Assembly (NCBI RefSeq): GCF_004193775.1 | Contig: NC_041021.1 | Coordinates: 19,064,632-19,128,631 of the forward strand | Length of the DNA: 64,000 nt | Direction of reading: 5' to 3' | DNA from: Glycine soja | Lineage: Eukaryota > Streptophyta > Magnoliopsida > Fabales > Fabaceae | In this document: positions 53,395-64,000 of the stretch, piece after piece | Numbering within the stretch: position 1 is the first letter of the stretch | Layout: each line of letters opens with the position of its first letter | Made by a program: the position numbers and the translations under genes | The notes under the pieces: generated by a model | The model's database searches: none | Seen by the model: the letters and a program-made list of their open reading frames with translations, nothing else | What the model was told of the DNA's origin: nothing

Positions 53395-54934
53395 AGGGGA
53401 AAATAGTGTGTTTAAAGAGTTTTAAGCATCTTTGCAGAAAGAATGAAGATGACTTAGAATCTTTAACTATCCATGGTCAGTGCATTGATGATACTTATGT
53501 TTCATACTTCATATTGCATGGAAATAATATAAACTTTGTCAGTAAGTACTCGTAGTTTTTCATGAGGAAAAATAATTTTACTTGGGGGCATGTCACTCGT
53601 TTCGAACTTCCTTGAGACTCAGGTGGATCACCATGGGGGGGGGGGAGTTGTTTGTGCACGATAAGGTGACCTCGACACTTGCTGCCTAGTTTTCCTAAGT
53701 GAGAGTGACATATGGACACACTTAGGCTATTTATTGATAAATGGTACCACATTGCATTTTAGAGTTGAGTTAGGTACATGCATCATTCTGAGCATAATTG
53801 ATTTGAATTATAGAAAAGTTGATGACTAGTTTGTTAAGTGTACGTTGAAATGATGGGTTATTGAGTATGATTGTGGTTATTGTTATTGTTTTCTTGTTAA
53901 TCATTGTCTTTGGTGTTTGTTGATCTTTTATAAGAAACTCATGCTTGCAATTTTTGTACCATGTGATGATCTTGAACTTTCATTCATGGGAGCAGATGAG
54001 CAGCAATAGCAGTAGGTGACTTGGAGAAACGTCTTTTTTTGGAGCCGCCAAGCTGACGTGATAATGTTGGAATTTATTTTGGGGTAGAGTTGTGTTTTGT
54101 TATCAACTCTTTCTTAGTTGGTTCCTTGACTCTTCCTGATCGAGCATGTAAGTCCCATGTTTAGAATATGTAAAAACTAAAATTATGTTCTGACATTTGA
54201 ATGATGTATAGTTATTATATGTGTGTGTGTGTGTGTGTGTCTGCATGTGTGTATTTATTCACGTGTTTGTGCATTGTTTGATAAATGTATATCATGAAAA
54301 ATTTACCATCATTTTCATAATCAAATTAATGGACACAGTTTGGAACTTTCTTGAGACTCAGGTTGATCACCATGGGGGGGGGGGGGGGGGAAGTTGCCTG
54401 TGCACGACAAGGTGACATCGACACTTGCTACCTAGTTTTCCTAAGTGAGAGTGTCATCTGGACACGCTTAGGCTATTTCTTGAAAAATGGTACCACATTG
54501 CATTTTAGAGTTGAGTCAGGTACATGCATCATTCTGAGCATAATGACTAGTTTGTTAAGTGTACGTTGAACTGATGGGTAATTAAGAATGATTGTGGTTA
54601 TTATTATTGTTTTCTTGTTAATCATTGTCATTTGGTGTTTGTTGATCTTTTATAAGAAACTCACCCTTGCAATTTTTGTACTGTTGATTAGTGCCTGTGA
54701 TGATCTTGAACTTTCGTTCGTGGGAGCAGATGAGCAACAATAGGTCACTTGGAGGGAAGTCTTTTGTTGGAGCCGCCAAGCTGACGTGATAACGTTGAAT
54801 TTATTTTGGGGGAGAGTTGTGTTTTGTTATCAACTCTTTCTTAGTTAGTTCCTTGTCTCTTTTTGATTAAGCATATAAGTCTCAATTTTAGATATATGTA
54901 AAAACTGAATTATGTTCAGACATTTGAATGATGT

Positions 54935-55019
<85 letters not shown>

Positions 55020-55186
55020 GTGTGTGTGTGTGTGTGTTTATTCACATGTTTATACGTTGTTTGATGAATGTATATCGCGAAAAATTTACCATCATTTTCA
55101 TAATCAAATTAATGGAGTTTTCACCTCAAATTGAAATGACACATTTTATAGTTAGTGATATCGTAGCGACGAGGCGGGTCGTTACA
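53395..55186 (+). mobile_element. 3' part of a TGTAACACC-type LTR, internally duplicated
   Basis: The sequence starts in the middle of the LTR type seen at 15055 (position equivalent to about 16617) and ends GGGTCGTTACA at 55186. A block of about 745-783 bp is present twice: GAACTTCCTTGAGACTCAGG at about 53598 against 54342, and AAATTTACCATCATTTTC at about 54299 against 55082. Each copy contains a G-run and a TG/TA microsatellite, and the second has expanded TA. No coding sequence is supported. Confidence 0.75.
54941..55038. repeat. (TA)n-(TG)n microsatellite
   Basis: About 38 TA units followed by about 9-10 TG units. The first copy of the duplicated block has mainly (TG)n at about 54220-54240. 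Confidence 0.95.
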
Positions 55187-55612
55187 ATGGTAACCCCAAT
55201 TATTTGTGGTGGCGGTGATGATTGTGCACTTTTGATTTTGTCAACTCCAGGTAAGGTTCCTCTCACTCTCATCTTTCTCTCCTTGTGCTGATTTGTTTCA
55301 AGTTGGTGCTTTGAAAATCAAAATTGGGTGGAAAATGTTTAATAAGGTTGTTGCTTGTAAGACTAATTAATGTTTCAACAAATGCTAATTTAAGTTTGTT
55401 AGTGAGACTAATTTAAGGTTTTTTTTAGTAAGACTAATTATTAATTATGCAAAAGTTAATTTGAGGTTCCTAGTAAAACTAATTTAAGGATGTTGCTAGG
55501 ATGACTAACTAATGATTATGCAAATGGTAAATTTCTCTCTGTTAAAGTTTAGTTGGATATTGATTACATGTAAACATTATTTTGGGGCTAATGTGAATGA
55601 TTTGTGTAGTGT
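55187..55612. other. Unassigned 426-bp stretch
   Basis: After the LTR terminus comes ATGGTAACCCCAATTATTTG and a short open stretch ending CTCCAG-GTAAGG at about 55246-55256, which looks like a splice donor. The remainder is AT-rich with a loose repeat of GACTAATTTAAGG. It could be single-copy DNA next to an insertion, but I cannot assign it. Confidence 0.35.
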
Positions 55613-56925
55613 TGATCATGTTAGAAGTTGATGGAAGCTTGCTTGAGAAGCTTCTATGAAGACTGGATCTTTAAGCTTCAATAAAGTTCTTCAATGGTGA
55701 TTTTTAGCCATGGAGCTACAGCGGAAGATAAAAGGAGAAGAGGTGAGAGGAGGCACCATCCACTAAAGAATAAGCCATGGAAGGAGAAGCTTCACCACCA
55801 AGAGAGTGACTTGGATAAGAAGCTTAGAGAGGAAGCTTTAATGGAGGAAGAGAATGAGGGAGGGGGGCATGGGAATTGAAGGAGATTAGGGAGAGAAGTT
55901 GAACTTTGAAGTGTGTCTCACAAGTTTCTCATTCATCAAAGTTATGATAGATGTTACACATATTTCTATTTATAGCCTAGCACATGGGAAGTGATGCAAT
56001 CCTACCCCGCAAAGGCATTGGATAGAAGACTCCAAGTAGATTCGGCCAAAGATTTTGGGCCCATGGGCTAAGTATGAGCCCACTTATCTTTGTACATATT
56101 AGATTAAGATTTCATTATTTTTGGTCCTTATATTTAGGGCTCCATAATGTCGGTAGGGTACCCTAGAAATGTAGGATTTTTCAGCCCTTGTATTTTAGGG
56201 CACCAATACTAGTTTTTGTATTAGGGGTGGTTTTGTAATTTCACATGCAGTAAGTGCACTATTTGATGTGTGTGTTGGGAGAGGAATTTAATTGAATTGG
56301 GAGAATCTCAATCCAATTAAATTTCAGAGGGGAAGGTGAGCATTTTCTTGCTACACCCCATTGCCACATCATATAGTTACACTTTGTGCATGTCCTTCAT
56401 GCTTTACATGTCTCATGACACCTAAGCACACTTAGTGGAGAATCTTGGACTTGATCTTAGATTAGTGGGCTGAACCATAACTGAAATTCACTAATCATAA
56501 TTAGTGAAATTTTGGCTCCAAAATTTGGCTTCACAAATTCAATTTCAAATTCAAGTGAAATTTGAATAGAAATTCAAGTTTCCCTCCAATTTTGTGTGAC
56601 ACTTAGGCTATAAATAGAGGCCATGTGTGTACATTTTTTCAAATTTGATCATTTGAGAATTAAACTTCAAAGTTCAAACCTCTTTTGAGACACAAAATTC
56701 CGTGCTCCTTCTCTCCTTCTCCCTTCATTCATTTTCTCGTACCTTCAAGCTCTTATCCATGGCTTCCGATTGTGGTGAGCTTCTTCTAGATTCATCTTCT
56801 CCTTGAAGTGGCGTCTCCAATCATCCTTCTACTTCTTCATTCCACTGCCATCAAACTTTAAGAAGCAAAGGACTCCACTGATGAAGAAGATCCAAGGCCT
56901 ACAAGCTCCACATGGAGCTACATCA
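55613..56925 (+). mobile_element. 5' LTR of a gypsy element, tentative borders
   Basis: The right end (GAGCTACATCA at 56925) is fixed by a PBS two bases later. The left end TGATCATGTTAGAAG at 55613 is proposed because TGAT/ATCA ends match, which gives 1,313 bp. It holds a TATA box (56609-56616), a hairpin-rich start (GGAAGCTTGCTTGAGAAGCTTC) and a leader of Ser/His-rich short frames. Confidence 0.65.
56609..56616 (+). promoter_or_regulatory. TATA box of the gypsy LTR at 55613
   Basis: TATAAATA within GGCTATAAATAGAGG, about 315 bp before the LTR end. Confidence 0.65.
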
Positions 56926-56927
56926 TG

Positions 56928-56940
56928 TGGTATCAAGAGC
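56928..56940 (+). other. Primer-binding site, initiator tRNA-Met-like
   Basis: TGGTATCAAGAGC differs from the classical TGGTATCAGAGC by one inserted A. It lies two bases after the LTR end. Confidence 0.7.
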
Positions 56941-58816
56941 ATCTTCATCTAGGTGATGTTCTTTTGCTTCCTCTATCTTTTTGTTCGGTCAATTCACTTT
57001 AATTCCTTGTTATTCATCTTATTCTGCATGTATATCCTCCATTGTCTTGTGGTTTGGTTCTATTTAGTGTAGATTCAAAAAAAAAAAAACTGATTAAATC
57101 GTAGATCTACACTTGTTCTTGCATTTCTATGGTTCAAATTTTATAGATCTACTCTTGAATCATGTTTTTGTGTTGATTTTAGGTTCTATCATTTTTTAGT
57201 CATAATCTTCTTGTGCTGAACCTTTAGATCTAAATTTTATTCCAAAATATTGATTACAAAAAAAAAACACAAAAATCTAAGTGTAAATCACTTAATCCTT
57301 GTTGTCTTAGAGTCATGCTTAGTCATAATAATTGTCACATTATGTTCTAAGTTTGTGTTGAATTTTTACTTTGTTGATTGAATTCTAGATACATTTTTTC
57401 ATGTATTCTTGTCATTCTTAACCTATCTTTTGAATTTTGAGTCTAATTCATGCATGTTATTTAGTTCATAACATGTTCTAAATCAATTCCTAGAAGTAGT
57501 CATGTTGTTGAACTATTTTTTTTTCTAAGTTTCCTACATGATGCCTATGATGAAGTTGAGTTGTGGCTGGATTTGTGAATAAAATAAGTCTTAATATCTC
57601 TTGAATTATGTTATTCAAGATAATTGAGCATAAGCAAACACAAATTGTAACTATCCAAGCCTTAAGCAACATAAACACTACTCTTGATTTCTAGGTTGAA
57701 ATCGCTGGTGCTAGCAGCTTGAACATATGAAATTGCATAAATTACTGGGAATTGGTCACTATGAACTTTGAGCTGAAACTTTTACTGAATTTTCTATACA
57801 TCTGGGGAAAAATAGTTAAAAAGAACCAAGCGATTTGGATTAAAGGAAAAAATAAGAAAAATCACACAAGTTGATAGAAAAATTAGGGTCCAGAAAAAAA
57901 AGTGAAAGGGAAGTGCGCTTGTTGTTTTGGCTCAAAATTTGTTCTATAATTGGTGCCTATTTTATACCAATCTTAGTTCTGAAATTTCAATTGAAAATTA
58001 GTGTGAAAACAAGTTCCAAAACTAGAGGTTTCTTAAGTCTTTTTTTTTATAGTTTTTTTACTCTACTCTAGAGCCATTCTAAGTTTCTCTTTGAGTCCTA
58101 GCTTGCTTTTATGTGCTTTTCATTGCTTTAATTGTTGAATAATCCTTGAAAATTTGTCTTGTTAAAACTCTATTGGTTTAGCTTTCATTTCATTTTTTTG
58201 GTCTTTGGTTATTGCTTGTCTCTTTGTTTCCTTGTTTGTGATGATGCTGTATAGGGAATTGGAAAGGAGGATTGGTGTCATCCCTTGAAGAATTTGAGTC
58301 AAGAAGCAAAGGGAAAACCACCTTACGAGCTATTGGACTAAGAAGCACTCCAAATTGAGTGAATCACCAAAGAGAGAACAACCACCAAAATTAAGGACCT
58401 TTTTGTAATTTTGTAATTGAAAATTTACTTACTTTCATTGCTTTCAAATTTTGTAACAAAAAGGCCTTTCATTAGAAGTAAGTTAGGAGCCTCCAATAGG
58501 TCACCCTACTTCCATTTGTGTGTAATAATTTTAGGAAATTTTCCCTTAGGATTGTGAGTGTTTTGTTGGGAACCTTAAATGTGGTCATCCAAGCACTCTT
58601 AGGATTCGGCTAGTCAACATTTCTTGCTTACTTTCATAGCTTATTTCCTTTACCTTCCATTGTCAAACCACCTAGATAGCTTGCCTTTTACCAATCAGTT
58701 TTTACCTTATCTTTCACACCTCTTTTAGTGTTTATTTTGGCTAGTTTCAACCATAGTTTCTTTTACTTTTTGTTTTCAAACCCCCAACAAGAAAGAACCA
58801 CAACTTAGAAACCAAC
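56941..58816 (+). other. Leader of the gypsy element at 55613
   Basis: About 1.9 kb of AT-rich sequence with no long frame. It leads to the gag ATG at 58817. I see no conserved motif in it apart from homopolymer runs. Confidence 0.55.
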
Positions 58817-60246
58817 ATGAGCCTTCATTCTTCATCTAGTGTTAATGGTGAGGGTTCTACTCCTAAGGACCCCTTGTATAAGATATTAGATGAGTTGAGA
58901 TCCCTTAAGTTGTGGAAAGAAAAATAAGAGAGAAAAGAAAAAGGAAAAAACGAGTGGAAGAAATAAGTCAAGATGAAAGAGAGAAAATAAGAGAGGAAGA
59001 AAGAAAAAAAATAATGAAAGAAATGAAAAGAGAAAAACATGTCTCCTATAGTAGTCATGACTCTTGCAAGAGTTTAAGTGAAGAACTTAGCGACTATTAT
59101 AGAGGGCGCCATAGGTCACATACTAAACATCACTCCTAAAGAAGAGAAAAGGAAAGAAAGCCTCAAGAGGCTAACATTAAGCTCCCATTCTTCCATGGGA
59201 AGGACAATGTAGAGGCTAACTTAGATTGGGAAATAAAGGTAGAGCAACAACTTAAAAGGAAGTCTACTTCAAAATCTTATGGCTCTCACTCTTATCCAAA
59301 GAAAGACCAAGGTCAAGGCATCTTACAGGTGACACCTTCTAAGCCCAAAGATGATAAGGGGACGACAATAGAAAAGCAACCCCTTAAGGCTAGTATGCAA
59401 GAGAAGACTAGCTCCATGAAGTGCTTTAAATGTCTTGGAAGAGGACACATTACTTCTAAATGCCCCACCAAGAAAACCATGATTATGAGGGGCCAAGACA
59501 TTTATAGTTGCCAAGATGAGGCTACTACTTCACCTTCCTCTAGTGAAAGTGAAGAAGCAAAAGGGGAAGAATCTAGTAAAGAAATCTACCCCCAAGAAGA
59601 AGGAAAACCTTTAATGGTTAAAGAGGAGTGTAAGGAGGTAAGTGACTCCTCCAAAAGGTTTGCTAAGAAGGAAAAGAATTTTGAAATAAAGACAAATATT
59701 AAAGAAATTTCCCCTCTTAGACAACCTCCACATTTTCTCCTTTGTAAAAAGACACTTGTTAGCATTCCCACACCTCTTGGGCTTGAGTTTATTCCTCAAG
59801 TAAAGGAGTTGTTGGATGAGGGTTTGGTTTGCAAGAGCTTAAATCCTTGTGCTTTGTTGGTGCCCAAAATAGGTATTATTAGGCATCAAATCCCTAAAAT
59901 AGGTGGTATGATGAATGTTTTGAGTGGTGCACCCCTCTTTTCTAAAATCACTCGTGCACCTAACATCTTTATGATTTGTGTACATAGGGACTCATTGGGT
60001 AGGTTTGTTCTTATTTTTAGTTTCAATACAAACTTAGGTACTCATATGGGACACCTTAGGTTTTTCATACTTTTTGGTAGGAATAATCAACAAGAAAATA
60101 CAGAAAAAGGTATGTTTTATTGCATTACTTTTCTTAATTTTTTAAATAGTGATCAAGGGGTTCCCATGAACCCTAAGAGAATAAAGGTCATTCTTGAGTC
60201 AGTCATACAGGGTGCCCATCCCCCCAGCAAGGTCATACCATCATGA
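58817..60246 (+). pseudogene. Collapsed gag-pol of a gypsy element
   Basis: An ATG at 58817 begins MSLHSSSSVNGEGS with an early stop at 58924. A Lys/Glu-rich stretch follows (58912-59139), then gag ANIKLPFFHGKDN (about 59171) and a deletion to the C-terminal gag. From 59329 a 305-codon frame holds a CX2CX4HX4C knuckle (CFKCLGRGHITSKC, about 59420-59465), an acidic linker, and pieces of protease/RT (QVKELLDEGLVCKSLNPCALLVPK, then degenerate RT sequence). RT Asp motifs are lost, so no enzyme can be made. The element is inferred to be the one with the LTR at 55613. Confidence 0.75.
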
Positions 60247-60574
60247 CATAGGTAAGTATGCACATTGCTCAACTGATTTCAGATGTCATCTATTGTTTGC
60301 AGGGATCGAGCCCGCAAGACACCCAGTGGACCCGAAGAAGTCCATTAGGGTCCTAGGGTTTCCAGCTCTGATTACGGGCCTCTGTCAGTTCTACGAAGTG
60401 CCCATCGCCCCCAGCAAGTTCATCAGGCCCCCTATTAACCGGGCTTTCATCAAGAAATACTACGCCCCCAAGCAGGCGCAGGGCGAGACACCACAACAGC
60501 CTAGGGATGGCCGGCAGTGGGCAACAAACGCACTGCCACAACCTCTAGATTTCACCTCAGCTCATCCACAATAA
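60247..60574 (+). pseudogene. Fragment of the Ogre-like 3' ORF
   Basis: The stretch 60290-60574 encodes GIEPARHPVDPKKS, RVLGFPALITGLCQFYEVPI, KFIRPPINRAFIKKYYAPKQ and a short tail. It corresponds to the region missing in the 3' ORF of element A (near 41520) and to the segment after it. It begins right after the collapsed pol, with a duplicated GTGCCCATCGCCCCCAGCAA-like block on both sides of the junction (60210-60230 and 60398-60415). Confidence 0.7.
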
Positions 60575-60916
60575 GGTTAGAGCGTTGCCTACGACACATG
60601 GACGACCAATAGGCGACCAAGTCCGAACCCAAAGGTAAGCAAAGTACTAGGTCCGTGACCGACAAATCATAAGGCGTCCAGCTCAAGACGTTAAAGAAGC
60701 GCTACTAGGAGGCAACCTAGTACCCTTTAAATTTCTACTTGTTATTTGATCAACTTTGTTTCTCAAGTCATAGTAGGACACACCTAGCTGCTCATGATCC
60801 TAGGAACTTAAATAAAACAAGCACAAGCTCGGAAGGTAGTCATACCTCACAAAATATATATGTATGTTTAGGTAGCAAGATACCTTAGATATGCATGTAT
60901 ATAGCAAAAATACCTC

Positions 60917-61013
<97 letters not shown>

Positions 61014-62214
61014 TTAGGTAGCAAGATACCCGGGATATGCATCTATATAGCAAAAATACCACACAAAAATATACATATGAAAAAAAAAACAGAAAACAGA
61101 AAAATAAGTTGTCTAGCTGGAAAAAAAAACAACATGCTTTTGAAAAGAGATAACTTCCAGCTTTTCTTTGAAAAATTCACTGATCATAACTAATTTTTGA
61201 AAAAAAATGTGTATGCACCTGAAGAGTGAATGCTGTGAAAATTTTCCTGAACGCCCAAAATGGACTCGGATGAATGCATAAATTGATAAAGGAGCATAAT
61301 TTGGAAACACTGGGTTGACTTAAATAGGGAAAATGAATCCTGAGTCCTAGTGTCACATGACCATAAAAACTTGATGCTTGAGTGTCCACATGGGTGCATG
61401 CATGACCAATTTTGCGTAAAATTTCTGAATCATCATTGTTGCATGTGTATCATGGAAATAATGTAGGACATCCCCTTTATCCCCGAACCGCTGGCCAAAC
61501 CCTGACATATATCATGACTAGCCGTTCTACAAGCCTTGAGCCAAAATCCCAACTTATCATAAACCTTGACCCAGGGTGAGAATGTCAATGCTTGCCCTCG
61601 GAAGAAAACAAAAAAAAAAGAGAGAGAAAAGGAAAATTCCCAATCAAAGAGTGGGAGAAAGCAAAAAAAAGGGAAGAGAATTCTCGATCAAGGATCGGAA
61701 GAAAACAGAAGAAATATGCAGAAAAGGTCTTTGGACCAGACAATATCTAAACAACACAGAATTGTCACCAAGTAAACAAGAAAAAGAAAGGAAACCACGA
61801 CCTAAAGTGGTCTTCTCCCTTTGATTGCCAACCAAAATTCTGTGCACTAGCGACTTTCTCGCCCCGTACTAAACAAAAACAAAAAAAGGGAAAAGGCCAA
61901 AAACACTCAAAGCCAAATTCCCCACCAAGAAAACAAACCATTCCCAAGAAAAAGTCCTATTGATCCATGATCACGCATTTAATCTTTGATTTGATAGGAA
62001 ATGATATGCAAAATCAAGTCATGACATATCTATGGTTCGGAATTAGGATAAAACACTTATCTGTGTGAGGTTGATACACTTTGAGTGATTTTCTTCTATT
62101 TTTGTTGGACCCAGTATTTCCTCTAAATGGTCATTTAGAAATGAAATGCTAACATCCAAAATCTCATTCATGGTTATGAGAAAATTTCATTAGCATAATC
62201 TCCTTCCCCGATAG
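60575..62214 (+). mobile_element. Diverged Ogre-like 3' spacer and non-coding region
   Basis: The hairpin ACTAGG-AGGCAA-CCTAGT (60704-60721) marks the post-integrase spacer type seen at 39535. After a (TA)n(TG)n tract, 61200-62180 is a diverged version of 43000-43850 (GGAGCATAATTTGGAAACACTGGG; TCCTATTGATCCATGATCACGC; AATTAGGATAAAACACTTA). No coding sequence is supported. Confidence 0.65.
60921..61010. repeat. (TA)27-(TG)17 microsatellite
   Basis: Uninterrupted TA then TG dinucleotides. Tyr/Ile- and Val/Cys-rich frames on both strands come from this tract alone. Confidence 0.95.
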
Positions 62215-64000
62215 ACACGTTGTTTTTCATCCAAAAAAGCATATATTGCTCCGATCAGTTGGAAGTTTTGTTTCTTTACTAAAGCATGTTCGCAATTTAT
62301 TGAAGAAAACACCGAGACTATTTTTAGTCTCATTGTTATCAAGAACTATGTAGGTCTGAGTTCCTCATCACAAATTGAGGATACGTAGGAGCAAAAGCCT
62401 TGCTTTTGTCAACCAGCCCACCTTTTGTTACCGTGACCCAAGAGTCCGGTGGCATGCAGAGCCACATGACCGTGGGATCCCCAAATTCGTATGTTCCATC
62501 ATTTATCATTTGTATGTTATCTTGTTTCTATGACTTAAGGGACTAACGTTTGTTTTTGTTGTTTTTTTCGATTGTCTTTTGTTTTGTGCATACATTTTGT
62601 TTGGACTGTCGCGTTAGTGCTTACTTCGTTATTGTCGATAATGTTTCTTGAAATTCTGGAACCTTGTAGGGTTTTTCTATAGGAACGTCGTCCTAAAATA
62701 AAACGAACAAAATCATAAATAGAAAAAGGAAGAGGGGTTGTGAACAAATGTCGTATATATATATATATATAAAGAAAAGAAAGGAGTTTTTCTTGTGTGT
62801 GTAAATAATGTGTGAAAAGAAATTCTTGTGTGTGAGCAATGAGTGTATATAAAGAAATTTTTGTATGAACCACGAGTGTATGTTGAGAAAACGAAAAAGA
62901 AATCTTTGAACAGGAATAGAGTTTGTATATAGACCGTGTTGATATAAAGAGAAAGAGTTTTTAATGCGTGTGTATACAGAAAAAGTTTGTCGTGTATAGG
63001 AATGTAGGTGTACAAAGAAAAGCTTTTCTCATAGATGGCGATGGATGTATAGTTTTTGCAAACGTAAAAAATGAAACAAAAAGAAAAAGAAAGAAAGACC
63101 TCGAAGGTCGGCATGTTATGGTCATAGGAAGCATAAATCATTCGTAGAGAGCAAACATATCTTTTGGAAACAAGGGACTGACGCTAAGAGTTTATTTTCC
63201 AGAATAACCGAGATAAGAATGGATGGATTCATTGAACCAATGAAAGAACATAATTTGGAAATATTGGGTCTACTTGTGTAAATCCCAAGCCTTAATATCA
63301 CAATGCCATAAACTGGATGCTTGAGTACCCACCTAGCTGTAGCCATGACTAATTTTGCACGTTGTTTCCAAATAATCATTGTTATGCGTGCCTCGTGGAA
63401 ATAATATGGAAATTCAACCCGAGACCGACACCTTGACACACGAATTTGTTTTGCCCCAAATATCAAAATCGGGCTCGCACGATGAAAAGACCATGTTGAG
63501 ATAGAACCTTAAGCTACTTTGAACCTTGGCCCATGAAAAGAATCCTCATCCTTTCCCCCGAAGAAAAGGACACAGAATCTCCTCAAGGGAGAGGGAATAA
63601 CGAATGCTAAAAGCCGAATTCCCAATCAAAGATCAGAAGAAAGTAAAAAGAAAAAGATCGAAGGAAAAACAAAATAATTCCCGATCAATACAGGAAACCA
63701 AGAAAGAAAAGAAAAGGAAAACAAGGATTCTTGATCGAAGATTGGAAGAAAGTAAAAAGAAAAAAAAGATCGAAGGAAAAACAGAATAATTCCTTATCAA
63801 TACAGCAAACCAGGAAAGAGAACAGAAGATCTTTTGACCAGATAAATTTTCGGCAGGGTAAATGACTGCCGGCAAAGTAAAACCCATTTTTGAAGTAGTT
63901 CTTCCTTTGGGATTGCCATTCAAAGTCGCTCTCGACTGGCGATATCCCGCCCCACATAAGCAAAGAGGAAAAGACCGAAACACCCAGCTTCCTCTCCAAA
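62215..64000 (+). mobile_element. 3' non-coding region, copy 3 (runs off the window)
   Basis: Colinear with the complement of 48960-50760: GCATATATTGCTCCGATCAG, the hairpin near 62320, a stem-loop module (62340-62415), the GAGTCCGGTGGCATGC and GTGGGATCCCC blocks, then the long non-coding region. It also matches 41991-43500 in the same orientation. On the minus strand an open frame at 63122-63466 repeats the conserved antisense frame. A duplicated piece near 63640-63790 repeats the TCGGAAGAAAGTAAAAAGAA block. Confidence 0.8.

Noticed and set aside
54845..55134. Open frames rich in Tyr/Ile and Val/Cys
   Set aside because: They are translations of (TA)n and (TG)n microsatellites.
60868..61193. 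Tyr/Ile- and His/Thr-rich frames on both strands
   Set aside because: They are translations of the (TA)n(TG)n tract at 60921-61010.

Overview
The window is repeat-rich plant DNA made almost entirely of nested, broken LTR retrotransposons. The best source guess is soybean (Glycine). The main evidence is a near-complete Ty1/copia element with the layout of SIRE1, a family described from soybean: two 1,001-bp LTRs, gag-pol, a leaky UAG at the end of pol, and an in-frame envelope-like ORF. It sits inside Ty3/gypsy elements of the Tat/Ogre type. No host gene, tRNA, rRNA or CRISPR locus could be supported. Most open frames outside the elements are shadows or simple-repeat products.

Layout. 1-2956: 3' tail and 3' LTR of an Ogre-like element. 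2957-3515: a copia LTR end and unassigned sequence. 3516-5865: a copia LTR carrying a solo LTR of its own family in opposite orientation, which makes a foldback. 5866-10708: an internally deleted Ogre-like element on the minus strand. 10709-14339: a copia LTR fragment, then a copia gag, primer-binding site (PBS) and 5' LTR, all minus. 14340-15054: another copia LTR remnant. 15055-17210: a TGTAACACC-type gypsy LTR, cut by the next element. 17211 to about 43900: the main Ogre-like element (element A), with 5' LTR, PBS, ORF1, gag, protease, an intron, RT, two RNase H domains, integrase, a second promoter-like leader and a 3' ORF. A solo LTR interrupts its gag (22436-24266) and the SIRE1-type element interrupts its protease/G-patch region (25854-35120). 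Both insertions have exact 5-bp target-site duplications. 43912-47214: a large satellite-like array with 604-bp higher-order units. 47215-50760: an inverted LTR fragment, a short array and an inverted copy of the 3' non-coding region. 50770-52075: an array of about 31-bp palindromic units. 52185-53394: a polypurine tract (PPT) and an LTR with an internal inversion. 53395-55186: the other end of the TGTAACACC-type LTR, internally duplicated. 55613-60246: a gypsy LTR, PBS, leader and collapsed gag-pol. 60247-64000: a 3' ORF fragment and a third copy of the Ogre-like 3' region.

How the parts work together. Element A is a dead copy: its pol frame is constant but holds five stops. It still shows the family's logic: TATA box and 5' splice site in the LTR, an intron between protease and RT, a second TATA-less leader with its own splice sites before a 3' ORF, then variable tandem arrays next to the PPT. 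The SIRE1-type copy is young, with LTRs differing at two positions by eye, and is disabled only by one nonsense codon and one frameshift.

The most unusual structures are hairpin modules whose stems vary in a compensated way around constant loops. One set lies in the copia LTRs at 3866-4275 and 10726-11200. Another lies near the 3' end of every Ogre-like LTR. All coordinates and comparisons were made by eye; no alignment or folding program was run.
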